Source: Hydrococcus rivularis NIES-593 (GTDB taxonomy: Bacteria; Cyanobacteriota; Cyanobacteriia; Cyanobacteriales; Microcystaceae). From it: 64,000 bases of DNA. Position numbers and translations under genes: made by a program. Under the pieces are notes generated by a model. It did not search any database and was not told where the DNA came from. It saw only the letters and a program-made list of their open reading frames with translations. Of this stretch, positions 57,702 through 64,000 are shown piece by piece (the stretch's first letter is position 1; the number at the start of each line of letters is the position of its first letter). The DNA lies in assembly GCF_001904635.1 (NCBI RefSeq), contig NZ_MRCB01000012.1, forward strand, positions 1 through 64,000, read 5' to 3'.

Positions 57702-59801
57702 GTGACTGACTCAATTTGGAAATCAGTAGGCTTGTTTTCTTTTTCTCTACTCGCGACGCTAGTTGTCTACTCCTTCTCAGTTGGTTCGTCGGCTGAAACA
57801 GAACGCGATCGCCCTCAGAAGTTAGATGTAGGAGAGAGTTTGGAAATCCGCTCGCCTAGAAGTCAGGAGGATTTCAAGGCAGAGAACCAGGATCGCTACA
57901 CCGCCCCGCCAATTCGCGAAACGCCCGTACAGAAGTTAGAAGCTGTTCGAGTGTCTGCTACCATCCCTCAAACCAGTACTGCTGCGAACGCAGAACTTAC
58001 CGCAATCGAGCATTCAAAATTCAGAATTCAGAATTCTTTAATCGCTCAAACTCCCTCTCCCGACTTCCAACCAAGTCGGGAAATCTCTCTCAACGGACGC
58101 CGGTTTCCGATCGCTTGGACGCAATGGAACGAAAATGGTTCGGTTCGCACGGGCATTACCGACACCGGAGCCATGCAAGCCTTGGGAGTAGAACTCCTCA
58201 GTACCAATAGATCGGACGTACAGCCCGTACTTTGGTTTCCAGCCGATCCCAATCGACCGATTTCTCTTGGAGCAAAATTGATTAGCCCGTACCGCTATAT
58301 CGATATTACCGAGCTAGTCAATCGAGCAGGCGGTCAATTGCAAGTAGCAGGCAACATTCTCAACATCGACTTTCCCCAACCGCAGATCCTCAACATTCGT
58401 CAAGGCAATCAAACTTGGGGCAAGCGCCTGGTTATCGATTTGGATCGTCCGGTTTTCTGGCAAGTCAGTCAAGCCCCCAAGCAAGGAGCCGTGATCGTTG
58501 AAGGCCTGGCAACTCCCGAACTATTAGCCCAATTTCAACCATCGCCTACAGCTGACAATGCCATTCAGGCAACCGATGAGGACGATATGGGCAGCGGGGC
58601 TCCCTCGCCTGCGCCCACTAAGCTTGACGAGCAGTTGTTTTCCTTGCAAAGCGATGGCAAAATTACTAAGTTACTGATCGACTTGCCAACGGCTCATGGG
58701 GTGCAAGTATTTAGCCTAGCCAATCCCAACCGATTAGTCGTCGATATTCGTCCCGATGTCATGAAGCAGCGAGATATTGTCTGGGCACCGGGAGTGATTT
58801 GGCGACAGCGGTTTGTCAGGCTCGATCGCAGCTATTTTCCAGTGAATTGGTTGGAGATCGACCCGCGCGCGCCGGGAATCTCCCTCAAACCCATCACCAG
58901 CAATCCCAATACCTTAGAAGGCATTGCTCCCCTAGTAATGACTGCTCGTTCTTGGCAGGCAACGGCGGCAATTAACGGCGGCTTCTTCAACCGCGATAGC
59001 AAGCTGCCGCTGGGGGCAATTCGTCAGGATAACCGTTGGCTATCGAGTCCCATTCTCAACCGAGGCGCGATCGCATGGAATGACAAAGGACAGGTTAAAA
59101 TCGGTCGCCTCGCATTTCGAGAAACGCTAGCAACATCGACGGGAGAGCGTCTGCCGATTCTCTTCCTCAATAGCGGCTACGTAGACGCGGGAATGGCTCG
59201 CTATACGCCTGAGTGGGGAGCGAATTACAAAACTCTGACAGATAACGAGACAATCGTTGTCGTACAAAATAACCGCGTTACCCAACAGCTACAGGCAGGA
59301 TTGGCTGGAAAAGATGCATTTGCCATCCCCACGGATGGCTATTTATTGGCAATTCGCAAAAATGGCGTACCTGCCGCCGCCTTGCTCGTCGGCACGCAAG
59401 TGACGCTGGAGAGCAGCACATTTCCAGCCGACTTTGCTAGTTACCCTCACGTTTTAGGGGCGGGCCCTCTTTTAGTCCAAAACGGTCGCATCGTCCTCAA
59501 CGCCGCCTCGGAACGATTCAGCACGAGTTTCCAAAAACAAATGGCGTCTCGCAGCGCGATCGCGACGAGCGATCGGGGTACGTTAATTATTGCTACAGTT
59601 CACAACCGCGTAGGCGGACGAGGGGCAACCCTTGGCGAACTGGCTCAGATTATGCAAAAGTTAGGGGCAGTCGATGCCCTCAATCTCGATGGAGGAAGTT
59701 CGACCTCTCTATCGCTTGGCGGTCAACTGATCGATCGCTCTCCCGTTACCGCCGCTCGCGTCCATAATGGAATTGGGATTTTCCTGTCTACTTCCCCATA
59801 A
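57702..59801 (+). CDS. Exported phosphodiester glycosidase (NAGPA-like) protein
   Basis: 699 residues from a GTG at 57702. Signal peptide or anchor at about residues 9-28. A long middle region has two AMIN-like blocks (WGKRLVIDLDRPVFWQVSQA and VFSLANPNRLVVDIRPD). The C-terminal third is the NAGPA/DUF2233 domain: WQATAAINGGFFNRDSKLPL, ILFLNSGYVDAGM and VDALNLDGGSSTSLSLGG. In mammals this domain removes GlcNAc from phosphodiesters; bacterial targets include cell-wall teichoic or sugar phosphates, unknown here. A heptamer repeat lies inside the gene (58012-58037). Confidence 0.85.
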   Translation: MTDSIWKSVGLFSFSLLATLVVYSFSVGSSAETERDRPQKLDVGESLEIRSPRSQEDFKAENQDRYTAPPIRETPVQKLEAVRVSATIPQTSTAANAELTAIEHSKFRIQNSLIAQTPSPDFQPSREISLNGRRFPIAWTQWNENGSVRTGITDTGAMQALGVELLSTNRSDVQPVLWFPADPNRPISLGAKLISPYRYIDITELVNRAGGQLQVAGNILNIDFPQPQILNIRQGNQTWGKRLVIDLDRPVFWQVSQAPKQGAVIVEGLATPELLAQFQPSPTADNAIQATDEDDMGSGAPSPAPTKLDEQLFSLQSDGKITKLLIDLPTAHGVQVFSLANPNRLVVDIRPDVMKQRDIVWAPGVIWRQRFVRLDRSYFPVNWLEIDPRAPGISLKPITSNPNTLEGIAPLVMTARSWQATAAINGGFFNRDSKLPLGAIRQDNRWLSSPILNRGAIAWNDKGQVKIGRLAFRETLATSTGERLPILFLNSGYVDAGMARYTPEWGANYKTLTDNETIVVVQNNRVTQQLQAGLAGKDAFAIPTDGYLLAIRKNGVPAAALLVGTQVTLESSTFPADFASYPHVLGAGPLLVQNGRIVLNAASERFSTSFQKQMASRSAIATSDRGTLIIATVHNRVGGRGATLGELAQIMQKLGAVDALNLDGGSSTSLSLGGQLIDRSPVTAARVHNGIGIFLSTSP
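58012..58037. repeat. STRR heptamers within coding sequence
   Basis: ATTCAAA ATTCAGA ATTCAGA ATTCT, three units and a remainder, encoding HSKFRIQNSL at about residues 105-114 of the glycosidase-family protein. The same kind of heptamer block is otherwise intergenic in this window. Confidence 0.8.
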
Positions 59802-59803
59802 AC

Positions 59804-60511
59804 TCATCGAGTTTTTGCATCTTTTTTCTTCAGCGAGGCGAGCCGATTTTGCACGGCTTGATAGGCTTCTGTATTTCCCTGTTGCTTGAAAATCTCGGCG
59901 GCTTGCTTCAAATCGAGGATAGCACCTTCTCGATTGCCTAAATCCCAACGAGCGAGAGCGCGATTGTAATAAGCTTCCGCATATTCCGGATTGCTAGCAA
60001 TCACTTGAGAAAGTTCAAAGTCAGCGCCTTTGTTGTCTCCTGTATTCAAATAGACGAGACCCAAAGTATTATGGGCAAAGGGTTCGTTGGGATTCAGTTT
60101 AAGTGCTGCCCGAGCATCGGCGATCGCGTTTTTATAATCTCCCGATTGTAAATAGATATTAGCTCGGTTAACGTAAGCCTCGATAAAGTTGGGATCGAGT
60201 TGCAAGGCTTTAGTAAAATCGGCGATCGCTTTCTCGGTTTCTCCCAATTGACTGTAGGCAAAACCTCGGTTGAAATAAGCGTCTGCATCATTACTATTAA
60301 TTTTCAGGGCTTTAGTAAAGTCTTCGCTTGCTCCTTTGTAGTCGCCGCCTTGGGTTTTTTCGATTCCCCGTTGGACTAGCTCTACAGAATTGACTTGAAT
60401 AAGCTGGCTGTTAATCTGTCCGGTTTCGCTTGGCGACAGAAAGGTACAGGCACTTGCCAGACCAACCAGAATAGCCGTCAAACCTAGCAAAGGAGTGGAA
60501 TAGGTAGACAT
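59804..60511 (-). CDS. TPR-repeat lipoprotein-like protein
   Basis: 235 residues. A hydrophobic N-terminus (LLGLTAILVGLASACTFLSP) ends in a Cys that may be lipidated, though the lipobox ASAC is not ideal. Four to five TPR units follow: GDYKGASEDFTKALKINSND, ADAYFNRGFAYSQLGETEKA, IADFTKALQLDPNFIEAYVN, and GDYKNAIADARAALKLNPNE among them. Such proteins are scaffolds for complexes. It ends 2 bp from the convergent glycosidase gene. Confidence 0.85.
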   Translation of the reverse strand: MSTYSTPLLGLTAILVGLASACTFLSPSETGQINSQLIQVNSVELVQRGIEKTQGGDYKGASEDFTKALKINSNDADAYFNRGFAYSQLGETEKAIADFTKALQLDPNFIEAYVNRANIYLQSGDYKNAIADARAALKLNPNEPFAHNTLGLVYLNTGDNKGADFELSQVIASNPEYAEAYYNRALARWDLGNREGAILDLKQAAEIFKQQGNTEAYQAVQNRLASLKKKDAKTR

Positions 60512-60531
60512 GTTCGATTTTCTAGAAGGGC

Positions 60532-60618
60532 AGAAGTCGGAACTCGGAACTCAGAAGTTAGAAGTTAGAAGTCACAATTAGAAACAACTCACTACTAACT
60601 ACTAACTATTAACTCTCA
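60532..60618. repeat. STRR heptanucleotide repeat block
   Basis: Upstream of the TPR gene. First part (60532-60573): AGAAGTC GGAACTC GGAACTC AGAAGTT AGAAGTT AGAAGTC. Second part (60591-60618): ACTACTA ACTACTA ACTATTA ACTCTCA. The longest STRR block in the window, in reverse-complement families on each side. Confidence 0.9.
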
Positions 60619-60647
60619 CCAATCCCCAATCCAAAATCCAAAATCAA

Positions 60648-61091
60648 TCAATGGTCATTGGTTGGTGTCAGCCAGAGGGCTAAGTTTTTGACATAGCACT
60701 GAATATCTGCCAAAGCCTGCGGTTCTTTTTGCATTCCCTCGCCAGGAGGCTCGTCTACAAAGCTAGGACAGCCTTTGCTGATATCCCAATTGTAGTCTAC
60801 GAAATGATGAAAGCGGGCGATTCCGGTTAGGTCTCGATCGCTCAGACCGCCCCCTACGTCTAGGGCAAATAACCAGAGTTCGTCAAAATCTTGGCGATCG
60901 AGATTGCTCAGCACGCGATCGTTTCCTTGGGCATCGGGCTGGCGATCGCGTGCCGTCACTTGACACAGCGAGTTTCCCCGCTCGTCCGTTAGAGAAGCTA
61001 GATAGTCGTGCAGCACCCCAAAGCGCGCGATCGTCCAATCGTCTTCTTCACTCGGCAGTAGAGTCGTTTGCAGTAGGATGCGAATAGACAT
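60648..61091 (-). CDS. Cyanobacterial hypothetical protein
   Basis: 147 residues, no signal peptide or membrane segment. It has LFALDVGGGLSDRDLTGIARFHHF and WDISKGCPSFVDEPPGEGM, a Gly-rich loop and three His that could bind metal. The N-terminus RILLQTTLLPSEEDDWTIARF resembles the start of cyanobacterial proteins with a ThuA-like (class I amidotransferase fold) shape, but I would not assign function. It is surrounded by repeat-rich gaps. Confidence 0.6.
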   Translation of the reverse strand: MSIRILLQTTLLPSEEDDWTIARFGVLHDYLASLTDERGNSLCQVTARDRQPDAQGNDRVLSNLDRQDFDELWLFALDVGGGLSDRDLTGIARFHHFVDYNWDISKGCPSFVDEPPGEGMQKEPQALADIQCYVKNLALWLTPTNDH

Positions 61092-61371
61092 GATTCATGG
61101 AAGTCCATAGAGACCGGATTCAGTATTTAGTAGTCAGTTAACTGCTAACAGTTAATGGTTAATTTCTCCACAATCGATGCAGATCCTTGTACCCACAGGG
61201 TCAAAGAAACCGATCGCCGATCTAGTCACCTTTTTAATTTACTAGCGCATAATGGGTGAAAAACCAGAAAAATCCTTGCTTTAAATTTAAAAAATATACA
61301 ATTTAGATTTTTATATCTTTAAATTTCACCGACTTGACTACTCGCGATCCCGAATTATCATTTATGATATG

Positions 61372-61418
61372 AATCCATATATGGAGTTTCCCATCTAGAA
61401 GACCACCATATCTGTGGT
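61372..61418. promoter_or_regulatory. Candidate NrdR box pair
   Basis: Two palindromes lie upstream of the ribonucleotide reductase gene: AATCCATATATGGAGT (61372-61387) and ACCACCATATCTGTGGT (61402-61418). Each shares most positions of the NrdR consensus ACACWATATATWGTGT, including the central ATAT. Their centres are about 30 bp apart, near the three-helical-turn spacing usual for NrdR. Position is 84-115 bp before the start codon. Confidence 0.5.
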
Positions 61419-61501
61419 TTAATACTAAGATACTAAGAGGCGTATTAGTTTAGCGTTTGCGTATCTCAATCGTCGAGTTATTTGTAGAATTACCTAGACT
61501 T

Positions 61502-64000
61502 ATGCAACAGTCCTTATCGACTACAATTTCCAATACCACCGACCGACGCAATCAGTTCGCTTCTTGTGCTGTCGGTAACGGGCACTCGCCACATGCTAAC
61601 GACATACAGGTCATCAGACGAGATGGTTCGAGAACTCCCCTAAATATTGCCAAAATTCGTGCCGTGGTCGATTGGGCTTGTGCTGGAGTTGAGGTCAATC
61701 CCATTGCCCTGGAAGCTGGATTAAAAACTCGCTTGCGCAACGGCATTACGACGAGAGAGATTCAGGACAATCTGATTAACTGCGCCTTGGAAATGTGCAG
61801 CCCCGAAGAACCAGACTGGCGCTACGTGGCGGGAAGACTTCATATCTGGAGTTTGTGGAAAGATACCCAAGTCAGTCGCGGCTATCAATACGGCGATTAC
61901 GAACAGACCGTTCGGACGATGGTTGCGGCAAAAAAGTACGACGAGAGAATCTTGACCTATTCGTCACAGGAATTACAGAAAGCTGGAAGCTGGATTAATA
62001 CCGATTGGGATACCGATTATGATTATGCCGGTGCAGTTTTGCTGACCAGTCGCTATCTCTTACCAGACGAGTTACCCCAAGAAGCCCTGCTGACTTGTGC
62101 CCTGCTGTTGGCTACCGTTGAAGCGCCAGAAAATCGCCTCATTTGGGCGAGAAAATTTTACGAAGCGATCGCGTCTCGGAAAATTTCCCTTGCTACCCCT
62201 ATTCTGGCAAATTTGAGGGTTCCTGGCGGTTCTTTGACCAGTTGTTTTATTCTCTCTATTGACGACAATTTAGAGAGTATTTTTGCCGAGATTACCAACA
62301 CTGCCAGAATCTCGAAAAACGGCGGTGGTGTGGGCGTTAACGTCAGCCGCATTCGCGCTACCGGAAGCTGGGTGATGGGCAAGGCAAATGCCTCTGGCGG
62401 CGTAATTCCCTGGATTAAGTTACTCAATGATACCGCGATCGCAGTCAATCAAGGCGGTCGTCGGGCGGGTGCGGTTACGGTTAGTATAGACGTATGGCAC
62501 CTCGATGTCCCCGAATTTTTAGAGATGCAAACCGAAAACGGGGATCAGCGTCGCAAAGCTTACGATATTTTCCCGCAATTAGTCCTTCCCGATGAGTTCA
62601 TGCGTCGGGTAGTCAATAAAGAAGAATGGACGCTAGTCGATCCTTATGAAATTCGTACCAAGTTAGGCATAGAACTTGCCGAATTGTGGGGAGAAGAATT
62701 TGAGCGTGCCTATCGACTCATCGAAGCAAAATTAGATAAAGAAATTGCACTCTACAAGCGAGTCAATGCCCGCGAATTATTTAAAACGATTATGCGATCG
62801 CAGGTAGAAACGGGAATGCCCTACCTAGCTTTCAAAGATACCATCAATCGGGCAAATCCGAACAAGCATAAAGGCTATATTCCGGGAGTAAATTTGTGTG
62901 TTGCCCCAGAAACGAGAATTCTTACCGACAAAGGTCAATTTCCTATTGCCGATTTAGCCGGACAAAAAGTTAATGTTTGGAACGGTTTTGAATGGTCTGA
63001 AGTTGAAGTTAAAAAAACTGGAACGAACCAGCCTTTATTAAAGGTTCGCCTGTCTAATGGAGAAGCTTTAGAGTGTACTTATTACCATCATTTCTGGGTT
63101 CAAGATAGTTATCGTTCTAAACCTCGCAAAGTAGAGGCTAAAGATTTACAACCTGGAGACCAACTAATTAAATACAGTTTGCCTTTAGTAGAATCAGAAG
63201 ACGATATTGAGTTTCCCTATGCTTATACTGCTGGTCTATTTTGTGGCGATGGAAGTTATTCTCTGCAAGGATACCCAGAGTTAGATTTGTACGGTGAAAA
63301 GAAAAACCTTGTTTCGCATATCTCCATCCGTAATAAATTACATGGCAGCCGCTGGGGAACAAAAGAAAGAAATTCTGTTGCTATTTATGATGACGTAAAA
63401 CAGGATCGTTTGGTATGCAAACTTCCCTTAGATCTTTCTCCAAAATTTACCGTTCCTTTAAATGGATACACGATTAAATCTCGCTTAGAGTGGTTAGCCG
63501 GATTGTTAGATGCTGATGGAACTGTCATGCGAAATGGTACTAATGAATCGCTAAGTATCTGTTCCATTGACAAAAACTTTTTGCTTGAAGTTCGACTACT
63601 ACTTCAAACCCTTGGCGTTGATTCTAAAGTTACTAAGTTTCATAAGGCTGGTTTTCAGGCAATGCCCGATGGAAAAGGAGGGAAAAAAGATTACTTCCGT
63701 AAGGAATCTTACAGGCTATTAATTTCTTCCAATGGCTTATTTCAATTGGCACAGCTTGGGTTAAAAACCTATCGTCTTCAGTGGACGTTAAAAGAACCTC
63801 AAAGAGAAGCCAGTCAATTTATTAAAGTTGTTGATGTAGAACTAACTTGTCGTCGAGACGATACCTACTGTTTTACCGAACCCAAGCGCCATTTGGGAAT
63901 GTTTAACGGCATTCTAACGGGACAATGTACCGAATCCTTCTCCAATGTAGCGCCAGGAACGGAAGCGCACTGTTGCAATTTAGTCAGTCTTAATCTAGCC
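61502..64000 (+). CDS. nrdA: Class I ribonucleoside-diphosphate reductase alpha subunit, intein-containing, cut by window edge
   Basis: 833 codons present, no stop inside the window. The first 95 residues are an ATP-cone (IQVIRRDGSRTPLNIAKIRA onward). The reductase barrel follows: Cys corresponding to E. coli Cys225 in LTSCFILSIDDNLESI, then KNGGGVGVNVSRIRATGSW and NQGGRRAGAVTVSIDVWHLD. The conserved active loop GVNLCTESFSN is split by an intein between Leu and Cys; Cys and Glu of CTE correspond to the catalytic Cys439 and Glu441. CCNLVSLNL after it holds the Cys462 partner. It makes dNDPs. Cyanobacteria may carry class I or class II enzymes; the ATP-cone and NLC/TE order favour class I, but this call is not certain. 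Confidence 0.88.
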   Translation, partial: MQQSLSTTISNTTDRRNQFASCAVGNGHSPHANDIQVIRRDGSRTPLNIAKIRAVVDWACAGVEVNPIALEAGLKTRLRNGITTREIQDNLINCALEMCSPEEPDWRYVAGRLHIWSLWKDTQVSRGYQYGDYEQTVRTMVAAKKYDERILTYSSQELQKAGSWINTDWDTDYDYAGAVLLTSRYLLPDELPQEALLTCALLLATVEAPENRLIWARKFYEAIASRKISLATPILANLRVPGGSLTSCFILSIDDNLESIFAEITNTARISKNGGGVGVNVSRIRATGSWVMGKANASGGVIPWIKLLNDTAIAVNQGGRRAGAVTVSIDVWHLDVPEFLEMQTENGDQRRKAYDIFPQLVLPDEFMRRVVNKEEWTLVDPYEIRTKLGIELAELWGEEFERAYRLIEAKLDKEIALYKRVNARELFKTIMRSQVETGMPYLAFKDTINRANPNKHKGYIPGVNLCVAPETRILTDKGQFPIADLAGQKVNVWNGFEWSEVEVKKTGTNQPLLKVRLSNGEALECTYYHHFWVQDSYRSKPRKVEAKDLQPGDQLIKYSLPLVESEDDIEFPYAYTAGLFCGDGSYSLQGYPELDLYGEKKNLVSHISIRNKLHGSRWGTKERNSVAIYDDVKQDRLVCKLPLDLSPKFTVPLNGYTIKSRLEWLAGLLDADGTVMRNGTNESLSICSIDKNFLLEVRLLLQTLGVDSKVTKFHKAGFQAMPDGKGGKKDYFRKESYRLLISSNGLFQLAQLGLKTYRLQWTLKEPQREASQFIKVVDVELTCRRDDTYCFTEPKRHLGMFNGILTGQCTESFSNVAPGTEAHCCNLVSLNLA
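62897..63925 (+). mobile_element. LAGLIDADG intein in nrdA
   Basis: 343-residue in-frame insertion. Splicing block A starts with Cys1 (CVAPETRILTDKGQFPIADL). Block B is ALECTYYHHFWV with TxxH. Two homing-endonuclease motifs are AYTAGLFCGDGS (near 63.22-63.26 kb) and WLAGLLDADGTV (63491-63526). Block F/G is YCFTEPKRHLGMFNGILTGQ, so the last residue is Gln and the penultimate is Gly, in place of the usual His-Asn. The +1 extein residue is Cys. The intein is translated as part of NrdA and must splice out for activity. Gln-ending inteins are known in ribonucleotide reductases. Confidence 0.93.

Noticed and set aside
61502-64000. Class II (B12-dependent) ribonucleotide reductase assignment
   Set aside because: ATP-cone N-terminus and the NLC/TE order match class I NrdA better, though the C-terminus is outside the window and the class cannot be fully settled.

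Overview
This window is chromosomal DNA of a cyanobacterium. The octamer GCGATCGC (HIP1) and its shorter forms occur throughout. The gene content is cyanobacterial: ferredoxin-type glutamate synthase, proton-translocating transhydrogenase, GlgA, carotenoid oxygenase, geranylgeranyl diphosphate synthase, lumenal pentapeptide and DUF1816 proteins. Short heptanucleotide repeats (STRR type) sit between many genes. A Chroococcales/Pleurocapsales-like lineage fits, but the sequence does not settle the species. Most of the window is single-copy housekeeping genes in short operons on both strands; no prophage, CRISPR array or intact insertion sequence was seen.

Layout. 0-5 kb: HAD phosphatase, GT4 glycosyltransferase, map, DUF72 protein, two-TM potassium channel. 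5-15.6 kb: argD, a second class III aminotransferase, a lumenal pentapeptide protein, yraN, an NmrA-like SDR, a UbiD-family decarboxylase, pntB and pntA. 16-20 kb: an isolated N-ATPase-type beta subunit, crtE with a DUF212 membrane protein, and 5-formyl-THF cyclo-ligase. 20.2-21.4 kb: a decay zone with a surface-protein repeat remnant, a hairpin like an IS200/IS605 end, and a broken POTRA piece of a TpsB/FhaC transporter. 21.4-30.2 kb: glycosyltransferase and sulfotransferase (divergent), glgA, an HTH protein, carA, a STAS protein with an apparent AUU start, mrnC, rlmB, DUF1816. 30.2-38.4 kb: phytase-like esterase, IMPase, methyltransferase, tRNA-Ala(GGC), hisF, folC, carotenoid oxygenase and a KGG stress protein. 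38.7-50 kb: HlyD adaptor, acpP-fabF, tkt, an RCK-pore-RCK channel-like protein, a TrbI-like secreted protein, lytic transglycosylase and an orphan antitoxin-like ORF. 50.6-64 kb: prfC, Fd-GOGAT, a phosphodiester-glycosidase family protein, TPR lipoprotein, and a class I ribonucleotide reductase alpha subunit that runs off the window edge.

The strongest observation is at the right edge. The ribonucleotide reductase gene carries a 343-residue LAGLIDADG intein placed directly before the cysteine that corresponds to the catalytic thiyl-radical Cys439 of E. coli NrdA. The intein therefore splits the active-site Asn-Leu-Cys loop. Two palindromes about 30 bp apart upstream resemble an NrdR box pair. 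Other points worth attention are the orphan N-ATPase beta gene, a perfect 28-bp palindrome inside argD, the AUU start of the STAS gene, and heptamer repeats that reach into coding sequence. I did not find a convincing new multi-gene system.
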